Positions 1-6,707 of a stretch of DNA of 7,635 nucleotides are shown here, one piece after another. The notes beneath the pieces were generated by a model. The model searched no databases and was not told the DNA's origin. It worked only from the letters and a program-made list of their open reading frames with translations. This DNA is from Dehalococcoidia bacterium (GTDB taxonomy: Bacteria; Chloroflexota; Dehalococcoidia; Plut-88900). The first letter of the stretch is position 1; every line of letters begins with the position of its first letter. The stretch spans positions 1 through 7,635 of the forward strand of contig JAAXHX010000042.1 of NCBI GenBank assembly GCA_012270635.1, written 5' to 3'. The position numbers and the translations under genes were made by a program.

Positions 1-1331
1 AGGGTCACGGCGCGGACTACGTGGAGGTCCGCATCGAAGAAGGGGAGTCGACGCGGCTGCTGTATCGGGGAAGGGAACTGGAGGACGTGGGCATGACCAC
101 CAGCCTGGGAGGCAACGTCCGAGCCCTGGTGAATGGGGGGTGGGGATTCGTCAGCTTCAACAACATCGAGGGGCTGAAGGACAGGGTGGAAGATGCAGTC
201 CGGCAAGCGCGGCTGGTGGGCCACGAGACCAGCGAGCTCGCGGAGATCGAACCTGTCGTCGACATAGTCGCCCCACAGCTTGGGAAAGACCCTCGCACCT
301 TCACCTTGGCCCAGAAGAAAGACCTAATGGACCAGTACAACGGGGTGATGTGGGAGGTGGAGGGCATCCAAACGACGCTCATTGCCTACGGTGACGGCCA
401 CAAGCGGGTGGTCTTCGCCAACTCGGAGGGGAGCTACATCGAGCAGCAGAGGGTGGACGTTAGCCTGCGGCTGTCGGCTACGGCCCGGGACGGCGCCGAG
501 GTGCAGCAGGCCGGGGTGAGTCTCGGGAGCAGCGGCGACTTCTCCGCCGTCGAAGGGTTGCATCAGCAGTCCCGGGACATCGCCGCGAAGGCGGTGAGCC
601 TGCTGTCGGCGCCCAGGGTCACGGGCGGCGAATACACCGTCATCCTGGACCCCGTTCTGGCCGGGGTCTTTACCCACGAGGCCTTCGGCCACCTCTCCGA
701 GTCCGATCACGTCTACGAGAACGACCGGCTCAAGGAGGTCATGGTCCTCGGGCGACGGTTCGGCGGGGAGCACCTGAACATCGTCGATGGGGCGGCGGTC
801 CCGGGCCTCCGGGGAAGCTACAAGTACGATGATGAGGGCGTCCCCGCCACCCGGTCCTACCTGATAAAGGACGGGGAACTGGTGGGTCGGCTCCACTCCC
901 GGGAGACGGCGGCCAGGATGGGCGAGGCGCCCTCCGGCAACGCCCGGGCCATCGATTTCCGGTACGAACCCATTGTCCGCATGACCAACACCTTCATCGA
1001 GCCGGGGGCCACAACCTTCGACGAGATGATTTCCGACGTGAAAGAGGGCGTTTACGCCTGCGACTGGTACGGCGGCATGACCAGCATGGAGATGTTCACC
1101 TTCTCGGCCAGGGAGGCCTACATGGTCCGGGACGGCAAGGTCGCCGAGCTCCTGCGCCCCGTGACCCTCTCCGGCAACGTCTTCGAAACCTTGAAGAACC
1201 TGGACGCCGTCGGCAACGACCTCGACATGAACCAGGGCGGCGGCTGCGGAAAGGGCGGCCAGTCCCCCTTGCCCGTGTCCAACGGCAGCCCCCACATACG
1301 AATAGCCAAATGCCTGGTTGGAGGCGCATAG
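1..1331 (+). CDS. tldD: TldD metalloprotease subunit, 5'-truncated by the window edge
   Basis: This is the catalytic subunit of the TldD/TldE (PmbA) peptidase, a cytoplasmic heterodimer that in other bacteria trims unfolded or modified peptides (microcin B17 leader, CcdA). The zinc motif HExxxH is visible as HEAFGH at 675-692. The third-ligand cysteine lies in a GGGCGKGGQ segment (Cys codon 1245-1247), where E. coli TldD has its C-terminal zinc cysteine. A GTG at 21 is in frame, but it is not the real start. The preceding in-frame codons from base 3 read GHGADY and continue into VEVRIEE, matching the conserved GADYAEVR N-terminal strand of the family. The true start therefore lies left of the window, and roughly 10-30 residues are missing. 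The stop TAG (1329-1331) touches the next start. Family assignment is secure. The substrate is unknown. Confidence 0.93.
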   Translation, partial: GHGADYVEVRIEEGESTRLLYRGRELEDVGMTTSLGGNVRALVNGGWGFVSFNNIEGLKDRVEDAVRQARLVGHETSELAEIEPVVDIVAPQLGKDPRTFTLAQKKDLMDQYNGVMWEVEGIQTTLIAYGDGHKRVVFANSEGSYIEQQRVDVSLRLSATARDGAEVQQAGVSLGSSGDFSAVEGLHQQSRDIAAKAVSLLSAPRVTGGEYTVILDPVLAGVFTHEAFGHLSESDHVYENDRLKEVMVLGRRFGGEHLNIVDGAAVPGLRGSYKYDDEGVPATRSYLIKDGELVGRLHSRETAARMGEAPSGNARAIDFRYEPIVRMTNTFIEPGATTFDEMISDVKEGVYACDWYGGMTSMEMFTFSAREAYMVRDGKVAELLRPVTLSGNVFETLKNLDAVGNDLDMNQGGGCGKGGQSPLPVSNGSPHIRIAKCLVGGA

Positions 1332-2639
1332 GTGGAAGACATCCTGGAAGCCGCCCGTAAAGTGTCCGACGCCGCAGACCTCTTCTGGGTCGAGAGCCGG
1401 TCCACCCCCGTAGCCTTCGAATCTAACCGGCTGAAGCACCTCCAGACCAAGGAGGCCCGGGGCGTGGGCCTGAGGATCATAAAGGATGGGCGCATCGGTT
1501 TCTCCGCCACGAACCGGATGGAGGACGTCCAGGGGATAGTCGACAGGGCGCTGGAGGTCAGTCCCTACGGCGCCAGAGCCGAGTTCGCCTTGCCGTCCGC
1601 CGCAGAGCACCCCCAGGTCCCGACCTTCGACCCGGAAGTGCCCAGGGTATCCATAGAGAAGATGGTAGACCTGTCCCAGGCCCTGGTCGACGGCGTCCTG
1701 GCCCGGCATCCGGACGTGCTATGCGATGCAGGGGTGTCCCAGTCCGTGGTCAAGGTGAGGATACTGAACAGTGAAGGGCTGGACGCCTCCTACGAAAAGA
1801 CGGTCTTCTCCATGGGGGTGGGAGGCACCCTAGTGCGGGGCACGGACATGCTCTTCGTCGGGGATGGGGAGAGCTCGTGCAGACCCATCGCCGACGCCTC
1901 GGATATCGTGGCCCGGGTCACCGATCAACTCGATCAGGCCCAGGAGACCGCCGAAGTAACCACCGGCAGCTTCCCCGTCGTCTTCACCCCCGATGCCGTC
2001 GCCGGCCTGCTCCTCTCTCCCCTCCTGGTGGGCTTCAACGGAAAGACCGTGGTGCAAGGGTCCTCCCCCCTGGTGGGAAGGCTTGGCGAGAAGATAGTGG
2101 ACGAACGGTTCTCCCTCCACGATGACGGGACCATCGCCTACCGACCCGGGAGCCGACCCTGGGACGACGAGGGCATCCCCACCAGGGTGACCCCCCTCAT
2201 CGACAACGGCGTCGCCCGCAGCTTCATCTACGACCTTAAGACCGCCGCCCAGGCCGGCGCCGAGACCACGGGCAACGCGTCCCGGGGTTCGGGCTCCCTC
2301 CCCTCGCCCTCCACCAGCGTGATCTCCATCGCCGAAGGCGACACCTCCTTCGAGGACATGGTCGCAGACATGAAGGAGGGGCTCGTCGTCGAGCGGTTCC
2401 TGGGCGCGGGGCAGACCAACATCCTGGCCGGCGACTTCAGCGGCAACGTCCTGCTGGGCTACAAGGTGGAGAATGGACGCCTGGTGGGTCGGGTGAAGAA
2501 CAGCATGTTGTCCGGCAATGTCTACGATACGCTGAACAACCTGATAGCCATCGGCAGCGAGGCGCGGTGGCGGGGAGGTTCGCTGCGGACCCCCCACCTG
2601 TATTGTGGAAACGTCTCGGTGGCCAGGACGGAAGGGTGA
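1332..2639 (+). CDS. pmbA: TldE/PmbA, non-catalytic partner of TldD
   Basis: This 435-residue protein is homologous in fold to TldD and of normal family length. The N-terminal half has the family pattern ADLFWVESRSTPVAFESNRLK followed by a GVGLRIIKDGRIGFSAT strand. The C-terminal half contains the SPLLVGFNGK region, where TldD would carry HExxxH; no HExxxH is present. This fits the known split, in which TldE shapes the cavity and TldD supplies zinc. The GTG start directly follows the tldD stop with no spacer. A GGAGG at 1320-1324, inside the last tldD codons, sits seven bases upstream, so the two are translationally coupled. Near the end, SMLSGNVYDTLNN and a GSLRTPHLYCGNVSV strand are typical of the family. 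No transcription terminator is obvious after the stop. Confidence 0.93.
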   Translation: MEDILEAARKVSDAADLFWVESRSTPVAFESNRLKHLQTKEARGVGLRIIKDGRIGFSATNRMEDVQGIVDRALEVSPYGARAEFALPSAAEHPQVPTFDPEVPRVSIEKMVDLSQALVDGVLARHPDVLCDAGVSQSVVKVRILNSEGLDASYEKTVFSMGVGGTLVRGTDMLFVGDGESSCRPIADASDIVARVTDQLDQAQETAEVTTGSFPVVFTPDAVAGLLLSPLLVGFNGKTVVQGSSPLVGRLGEKIVDERFSLHDDGTIAYRPGSRPWDDEGIPTRVTPLIDNGVARSFIYDLKTAAQAGAETTGNASRGSGSLPSPSTSVISIAEGDTSFEDMVADMKEGLVVERFLGAGQTNILAGDFSGNVLLGYKVENGRLVGRVKNSMLSGNVYDTLNNLIAIGSEARWRGGSLRTPHLYCGNVSVARTEG

Positions 2640-2652
2640 GCGCCGGGAGTCA

Positions 2653-2681
2653 TTGACCGACCCCTGGGGCGTGCCTAAAAT
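2653..2681 (+). promoter_or_regulatory. Sigma70-type promoter for the Nudix-GNAT pair
   Basis: TTGACC (2653-2658) and TAAAAT (2676-2681) are separated by exactly 17 bases. Each hexamer matches the consensus at five of six positions. Predicted transcription starts near 2688, giving a leader of about 27 bases before the ATG at 2715. It lies in the only gap of the rightward block, so the pair has its own promoter besides any read-through from pmbA. Confidence 0.7.
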
Positions 2682-2714
2682 CTAATCGGGAGCAGACCTA
2701 CGAGCAGTGAGAGC

Positions 2715-3140
2715 ATGAAGACGGCCTTCCCGGTGTCCGCCGGGGGAGTCGTCTACCGACGGAACGGGGACGGCGTGCAGGTCGTCCTGTGCGGCCACCA
2801 TCGCCCCGCCAGTTGGCGCCTGCCCAAGGGCACCCCCGACCCGGGAGAGAGCCGGGAAGAGACCGCCCTCCGGGAGACGAGAGAAGAGACGGGCCTCGAA
2901 GTCGCCATAGAAGAGGAGTTGGGGAGCATAAGCTATTGGTTCGTGGCTTGCGGGACCCGCAATCACAAGACGGTCTACTTCTATCTCATGCGGGCCACGG
3001 GAGGCTCCACGGACCTCCACGACCCCGAGTTCGACATCGTGGAGTGGTTCGACGCCGAAGATGCGACGAAGGCGTTGACCTATAAGAACGAAGAGAGAAT
3101 AGTGGCCCAGGCGCTCGGCAGGATCAGGGACCGGCAGTGA
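2715..3140 (+). CDS. Nudix hydrolase
   Basis: This 141-residue single-domain protein would hydrolyse a nucleoside diphosphate linked to another moiety, using Mg2+ or Mn2+ held by the Nudix box. The box GX5EX7REUXEEXGU is complete at residues 39-61: G39, E45, then RETREETGL at 53-61, with Thr at the first hydrophobic position. The N-terminal strand FPVSAGGVVYRR and the preceding SWRLPKG are standard for the fold. The motif does not tell which nucleotide is cut. The WRLPKGTPDPGES segment is shared by the diadenosine-polyphosphate and MutT-like branches. The ribosome site is weak (GAGAG just before the ATG at 2715). The stop overlaps the GNAT start in GTGA, so the two genes are coupled. Confidence 0.9.
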   Translation: MKTAFPVSAGGVVYRRNGDGVQVVLCGHHRPASWRLPKGTPDPGESREETALRETREETGLEVAIEEELGSISYWFVACGTRNHKTVYFYLMRATGGSTDLHDPEFDIVEWFDAEDATKALTYKNEERIVAQALGRIRDRQ

Positions 3141-3718
3141 TACTTCGCGGCGACAAGGTGGTGCTTCGGGAGAAGAGGCTGGAGGACGCCTACCAGGACT
3201 ACCTCTGGCGCACCGACGACGAGCTGGCCCGACTGGACGCCACCCAGCCCCTCCGGACCCGGTTTGCCAGCTACAGGGCCTTCTACACCGACGAGTTGCA
3301 GTTCCCCCAGCCCTTCAAGTACAAGTTCGCCATCGACAGCCTTCGGGGCAAGCACATCGGCAATTGCATGTACTACGACCTCGACCCCGACAGGAGCCAG
3401 GCCGAGATGGGCATAATGATCGGGGACAAGGAATACTGGGGCCGGGGGTACGGCGCCGATGCCGTTCGCATTCTGGTCCGGTACCTGTTCAACGTGGAAG
3501 GCTTGAGGACCGTGTACCTGCACACCCTGGAATGGAACCTGAGGGCCCGCCGCTCCTTCGAAAAGTGCGGGTTCATGGTCCGGGACAAGGTCAGGAGAGA
3601 CGGCAAGACCTTCCTTTTCATGGAGCTGTCCCGGGCGAGGTGGGAGAGGTTCCCCATCTCGGTCAATGGGGAAGCCGATCCCGAGCCGTATTCAGTGGTC
3701 CGGGAACCGTATCCCTGA
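3137..3718 (+). CDS. GNAT-family N-acetyltransferase (RimJ/RimL-like)
   Basis: This 193-residue protein transfers an acetyl group from acetyl-CoA to an amine. The GNAT pattern is clear: an N-terminal strand ILRGDKVVLREKR, then GIMIGDKEYWGRGYGADA at 92-109 with the pyrophosphate-binding GRGYG loop, then EWNLRARRSFEKCGF at 132-146, the motif B helix with the WN-x2-A-x3-FEKCGF signature. This layout is that of the Acetyltransf_3 branch (ribosomal-protein or antibiotic/polyamine acetyltransferases). The acceptor is unknown. The start is the GTG at 3137, which overlaps the Nudix TGA by four bases; an AGGGA about six bases upstream can serve as ribosome site. It ends 27 bases before the terminator stem. 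Confidence 0.88.
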   Translation: MILRGDKVVLREKRLEDAYQDYLWRTDDELARLDATQPLRTRFASYRAFYTDELQFPQPFKYKFAIDSLRGKHIGNCMYYDLDPDRSQAEMGIMIGDKEYWGRGYGADAVRILVRYLFNVEGLRTVYLHTLEWNLRARRSFEKCGFMVRDKVRRDGKTFLFMELSRARWERFPISVNGEADPEPYSVVREPYP

Positions 3719-3745
3719 ACCGGGTCAGCAACGGAAAGAAAAGTC

Positions 3746-3779
3746 GAGGGGCCGCCAATCGAACGATTGGCGGCCCCTT
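3746..3779. terminator. Bidirectional intrinsic terminator
   Basis: A perfect 14-bp inverted repeat (GGGGCCGCCAATCG at 3748-3761, complement at 3764-3777) has a two-base AA centre and can extend by an A-T and a G-U pair to 3746/3779. Rightward it is followed by TTCGTTTCT. Leftward it is followed by CTTTTCTTTCC (complement of 3735-3745). Both sides therefore give a T-rich tail. It lies between the converging GNAT gene (ends 3718) and the SDR gene (ends 3809) and can stop transcription from both. Confidence 0.88.
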
Positions 3780-3808
3780 CGTTTCTACCCGAATTGCCGT
3801 ATGTGCGG

Positions 3809-4732
3809 CTACTGTCTCGGGGGCTGGGCCGGGGCGGGGTTGACCAGGTCCTCGCCGATGATGACCGGGAACTCCCGGGCGATCTCGTCGAAAGTCCAGC
3901 GCCCGCTCTTCTTGTAGAGGTCTTTCACTTCGTCGGGTTGGCTCATCAGGCCGACGAATCCACCGGCGGCGTGCAGGATCTCCCCGTTGAAGTTCTGCGC
4001 CTCGTCGGTGCAGAGGAAGGCCACCGCGGGCGCAACGCCGGCGGGGTCGTCCAGCCTCTCGTCTTCGGCGGCGGCCTGACCGGCTGCCACCCGGATCTCC
4101 CGGGCCTTCCTGACCTCCTCGGTGAGGGTCATCCGGGTGGCGGCGGAGGGGGAGATGCCGTTGCAGGTTACACCGTACTTGCCCAGGTCCTGGGACACGC
4201 ACCGCACGATGCCGGCTATGCCGTCCTTGGCCGCTCCGTAGTTGGCCTGCCCCGAGTTCCCGAACAGCCCCGAGGTCGAGCTGAAGCAGACTATCCGTCC
4301 ACCCCTCTGCTGCCTCATGAGAATGGCCGCGTGCTTCACGCACGTGAAGGTGCCCTTCAGGTGCACCGCTATCACGTCGTCCCATTCCTGCTCGGTCATG
4401 TTGAAGACCATCCGGTCCCTGAGGATGCCCGCCACGCAGACCAGGATGTCGACCTTGCCGAAGTTGTCGACACAGGTCTGGATTATGTTCTCGCCGCCTT
4501 CCATGGTGGCCACCGACTCGTAGTTGGCTATGGCCTCGCCACCGTTCTTCTTTATCTCGTCTACGACCTCGTCCGCCGGGCCCCTGGAGGCCCCGCTGCC
4601 GTCCACCGCGCCGCCCAGGTCGTTCACGACCACCTTGGCGCCTTCCTGCGCCAGCAGCAACGCAATGCCCCGACCTATCCCGCGGCCCGCACCGGTAACG
4701 ACGGCCGCTTTCCCTTTAAGTCTGTCTGTCAT
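3809..4732 (-). CDS. SDR dehydrogenase, MFE-2-like (3R)-hydroxyacyl thioester type (copy 1)
   Basis: This 307-residue short-chain dehydrogenase would oxidise a 3-hydroxyacyl thioester to the 3-oxo form, or the reverse. The cofactor loop is TGAGRGIG at 13-20. Asp38 at the end of strand 2 (VVVNDLGG) predicts NAD(H) preference. The catalytic Ser152, Tyr165 and Lys169 align with E. coli FabG S138/Y151/K155. NDLGG..DGSG, GILRDRM and WDDVIAVHLKG are hallmarks of the dehydrogenase domain of peroxisomal multifunctional enzyme 2, including His124 where most SDRs have the active-site Asn. The usual NNAG motif reads CVAG here (99-102). A C-terminal tail with GRWTFDEIAREFP replaces the plain FabG ending. 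It is the last gene of the operon, 38 bases after copy 2, with AGGGA close to the ATG. It could instead be annotated as a generic 3-oxoacyl reductase. Confidence 0.88.
   Translation of the reverse strand: MTDRLKGKAAVVTGAGRGIGRGIALLLAQEGAKVVVNDLGGAVDGSGASRGPADEVVDEIKKNGGEAIANYESVATMEGGENIIQTCVDNFGKVDILVCVAGILRDRMVFNMTEQEWDDVIAVHLKGTFTCVKHAAILMRQQRGGRIVCFSSTSGLFGNSGQANYGAAKDGIAGIVRCVSQDLGKYGVTCNGISPSAATRMTLTEEVRKAREIRVAAGQAAAEDERLDDPAGVAPAVAFLCTDEAQNFNGEILHAAGGFVGLMSQPDEVKDLYKKSGRWTFDEIAREFPVIIGEDLVNPAPAQPPRQ
4329..4417 (-). repeat. Near-identical 89-bp tract, SDR copy 1
   Basis: These 89 bases match 5282-5370 with one difference (4352 versus 5305, a synonymous glycine codon change). They code for residues 106-135. 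The flanking bases, although also coding identical residues, differ at about one base in four to six. Confidence 0.85.
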
Positions 4733-4770
4733 TCCCTATCTCCCTGGTGTTCTAGATTTTAGCGCCCGAC

Positions 4771-5685
4771 CTAAGAGGCCTTACCCACGTACTGGTTGAC
4801 CACCTTCTTGCCGAAGGTCTTGGGGACGGTCTCCACGAGCTCATCCACGGTCCAGAGCCCGTCCTTGGAGATCGCCCCGATTATCCTCGGTTGGGAGACC
4901 AGGGAGATCAGGTTGCCCCTGACGGAGAAAGTCTGTCCGTTCACGTTGGAGGCCTTGTCGCTGGCGAGGTACACGATGAACGGAGCGATGTCCTCCGGGT
5001 CCTGGGGCTCGTCGGAGAACTCCTCGGGCAGGCCCGCGGCCTGCCGGATCTCCCGCGCCTTGCGCACCTCTTCGGTCATGGTCATCCGGGTGTCTGCCGA
5101 GGGAAGTATCGAGTTGGCGGTCACGCCGTACTTGCCCAGGTCCCGGGCCACGACCTTGGTCAACCCGGCGATGCCCGACTTGGCCGCGCCGTAGTTGGTC
5201 TGCCCCGTGGTGCCCATCACTCCGCTGCTGGACGAAAAGGTGACTATCCTTCCGCCCCTCTGCTGTCTCATCAGGATGGCTGCGTGCTTCACGCACGTGA
5301 AGGTCCCCTTCAGGTGCACCGCTATCACGTCGTCCCATTCCTGCTCGGTCATGTTGAAGACCATCCGGTCTCTCAGGATTCCGGCGACGGTCACCAGGAT
5401 GTCGATCTTGCCGAAGTTGTCCACGCAGGTCTGGATGATCTGCTCGCCGCCCTCCATGGTGGCGACGCTCTCGTAGCAGGCTGCTGCCGAGCCGCCCGCA
5501 TCCTTAATCTCCTTGACCACGTCGTCGGCAGGGCCCTGGTCCCCGCCCGAGCCGTCCAGGGCTGCGCCCAGGTCCGCGACAACTACACTGGCGCCGTGGG
5601 CCGCCAATGCCTTGGCAATCCCCCGGCCGATTCCTCTCCCGCCACCGGTCACCACCGCTGCTTTTCCTTCTAAAGGTTGGGCCAT
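4771..5685 (-). CDS. SDR dehydrogenase, MFE-2-like (3R)-hydroxyacyl thioester type (copy 2)
   Basis: This 304-residue paralog of the downstream SDR aligns with it without gaps through the catalytic region. The cofactor loop is TGGGRGIG at 13-20, Asp38 again predicts NAD(H), and Ser152, Tyr165 and Lys169 are all present, so both copies look active. Residues 100-148 are identical in the two proteins, while the N-terminal helices and the C-terminal third have diverged. NNAG is TVAG here, and the active-site Asn position is again His (AVHLKG). The C-terminal element GLWTVDELVETVP corresponds to that of copy 1. The start ATG is preceded by AGGAGG (5691-5696) at five bases. The substrate may differ from copy 1, since the divergent parts include the loop after Lys169 that lines the substrate pocket in SDRs (inference). 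Confidence 0.88.
   Translation of the reverse strand: MAQPLEGKAAVVTGGGRGIGRGIAKALAAHGASVVVADLGAALDGSGGDQGPADDVVKEIKDAGGSAAACYESVATMEGGEQIIQTCVDNFGKIDILVTVAGILRDRMVFNMTEQEWDDVIAVHLKGTFTCVKHAAILMRQQRGGRIVTFSSSSGVMGTTGQTNYGAAKSGIAGLTKVVARDLGKYGVTANSILPSADTRMTMTEEVRKAREIRQAAGLPEEFSDEPQDPEDIAPFIVYLASDKASNVNGQTFSVRGNLISLVSQPRIIGAISKDGLWTVDELVETVPKTFGKKVVNQYVGKAS
5282..5370 (-). repeat. Near-identical 89-bp tract, SDR copy 2
   Basis: Partner of 4329-4417 at an offset of 953 bases in direct orientation. By hand count 88 of 89 bases match. The pair could recombine to fuse the two SDR genes into one. Confidence 0.85.
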
Positions 5686-5768
5686 ATTCTCCTCCTGCTC
5701 CCCCCTCGGGGGCGGCCTGACGGCCGGTTTGGGTCTATTCCTGCAAATCCGCTCTGGTTCAAATTTGG

Positions 5769-5786
5769 GGGACGAAGACTCGTCCC
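5769..5786 (-). other. Short hairpin just after the MaoC-like gene
   Basis: GGGACGA (5769-5775) and TCGTCCC (5780-5786) form a 7-bp stem with a four-base loop, seven bases past the MaoC stop in the leftward transcript. Only a weak AAATTT follows, so it is more likely an mRNA-stability or partial attenuation element than a full terminator. It occupies the longest gap inside the operon (5686-5793, 108 bases), which otherwise holds only the ribosome site of SDR copy 2 and G/C-rich sequence. Confidence 0.4.
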
Positions 5787-5793
5787 AAGTCGT

Positions 5794-6222
5794 CTAGCCC
5801 CTGGAGGGGAGGGCCACGGTGGCCTTGCCGGGGGTCGTGACTTTTCCGTCCTTGTTCTCGCCCCAGATCTCGCACTCCACCAGGTTCTCGCCGCCCTCTG
5901 CCGACTTGCCAGTCACCTTGCCCTTTATGTACATCGGGACTCCGGGCTCGTCCATGCCGCGGTACTGGCAGCTGAGCTTCTTGAGGACGCCTTCCTCGCC
6001 GATCCAATCGGTGACAAGCTGGCCGAGCCAGGCGTTCTTGAGAGCGCCGTGGATGATGGGGCCCGGCAACTCGTTGCCGAGGGCATAGTCCTTGTCGTAG
6101 TGGATCTCGTAGAAGTCCCCCGAGGCCCCCGCGTACTGCACCAGCTGTCGGGTGGTGGGGTTCTTTTCGAGGGTGGGGATGTCCATGCCCTCGGTCACGT
6201 CTTCGTAATATACCTGTCCCAT
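5794..6222 (-). CDS. MaoC-like hydratase/dehydratase, catalytic (HadB-like) subunit
   Basis: This 142-residue hot-dog-fold enzyme adds or removes water across a 2-enoyl thioester (R-specific hydratase type). The hydratase-2 motif is YAGASGDFYEIHYDKDYA at 30-47, giving catalytic Asp36 and His41. These are the same positions as in Mycobacterium HadB, which supports the chosen start. An upstream in-frame ATG at 6267 would add 15 residues (MSAAYFGRSYIQEES). The internal ATG at 6222 has AGGAGG five bases upstream and begins MGQVYYEDV, as the family usually does. The usual GDxNPxH reads GDFYEIH, so the Asn-Pro pair is replaced. A PIIHGAL segment matches the HG helix after the motif. Single-domain length fits a subunit of a heterodimer with the HadA/C-like proteins encoded just upstream, rather than a double hot-dog. 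Confidence 0.88.
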   Translation of the reverse strand: MGQVYYEDVTEGMDIPTLEKNPTTRQLVQYAGASGDFYEIHYDKDYALGNELPGPIIHGALKNAWLGQLVTDWIGEEGVLKKLSCQYRGMDEPGVPMYIKGKVTGKSAEGGENLVECEIWGENKDGKVTTPGKATVALPSRG

Positions 6223-6227
6223 GCTCT

Positions 6228-6233
6228 CCTCCT
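6228..6233 (-). promoter_or_regulatory. AGGAGG ribosome binding site that fixes the MaoC-like start
   Basis: CCTCCT on the plus strand reads AGGAGG leftward, five bases before the ATG at 6222. It lies within the longer reading frame from 6267, which lacks an equally good site, so the shorter start is preferred. Confidence 0.75.
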
Positions 6234-6268
6234 GGATGTAGCTTCGTCCGAAATAAGCCGCCGACACT

Positions 6269-6685
6269 CTAGTAGTAGATGCCCGTGTCCCGTCGGGTGG
6301 CCACCGTCTCTCCGTCCTGGTTGGTGAAGGATATTTCCTTGACCTGGAAGGTCATCGTGCCCAGCCGACCCTCCTTCTTGAAGACCTCCGCTATCTTGGA
6401 AACCACGGTGATTTGGTCGCCGGGCTTTATGGCCTTGAAGTATTCGTAGTCGCTGCCGGCGTCCAGGACCCGCTCGCTCGGGTCCCGGGGCTGGCTTTCG
6501 TCCTCGTCGCTGGGGATGAAGGCCCGGGTGAAGGTGGGGGGTACGGTTACACCGAGCCAGAGTGGGTTCCCATCTCCGATGGCCTCGGCGAACCTCTTGA
6601 TGTGGCCCTTCTCGACGTCGTAGGTGACGGGCTTCGTCTCCTTGCCCAGGTCCTTGACCATACGCTCGTATATGGCGTCGCTCAT
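6269..6685 (-). CDS. MaoC_dehydrat_N hot-dog protein (HadA/HadC-like subunit 1)
   Basis: This 138-residue protein is homologous to its upstream neighbour. The conserved run YDVEKGHIKRFAEAIGD (22-38) is the family's N-terminal signature. It is followed by GDGNPLW (37-43), which is the hydratase-2 motif with the catalytic His replaced by Trp43, then PPTF (49-52). Asp38 remains, but without the His the protein should not be a hydratase alone. In mycobacterial HadA and HadC such subunits bind the acyl chain while HadB supplies catalysis. The loop between Trp43 and PPTF is very short (LGVTV), against a longer loop in the neighbour, so the two may accept different chains (inference). The protein ends GIYY. 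The start ATG has AGAGG eight bases upstream, and 22 bases separate it from the previous stop. Some pipelines label it FAS1-like dehydratase domain. Confidence 0.82.
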   Translation of the reverse strand: MSDAIYERMVKDLGKETKPVTYDVEKGHIKRFAEAIGDGNPLWLGVTVPPTFTRAFIPSDEDESQPRDPSERVLDAGSDYEYFKAIKPGDQITVVSKIAEVFKKEGRLGTMTFQVKEISFTNQDGETVATRRDTGIYY

Positions 6686-6707
6686 AGTGGCAACCTCTCG
6701 AATCTGA

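Noticed and set aside
21..23. GTG as the start of tldD
   Set aside because: In-frame codons before it (GHGADY) match the conserved N-terminal strand of TldD, so the gene enters from outside the window.
324..1709. Long leftward open frame opposite tldD/pmbA
   Set aside because: It lies antisense to two clear family members, has no domain pattern, and is explained by GC-rich third positions.
3767..4762. Long rightward open frame opposite SDR copy 1
   Set aside because: It mirrors the SDR gene and shows no recognisable protein features; the SDR motifs on the other strand decide.
4753..4762. CTAAAATCTA upstream of SDR copy 1, the same ten bases as at the Nudix promoter, suggesting an internal promoter
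   Set aside because: No -35-like hexamer is found at 16-18 bases, and the 38-base gap suits simple operon read-through.
5740..5762. Possible weak promoter TTGAAC-17-AATAGA ahead of SDR copy 2
   Set aside because: Only four and three of six matches; too weak to list as a feature.
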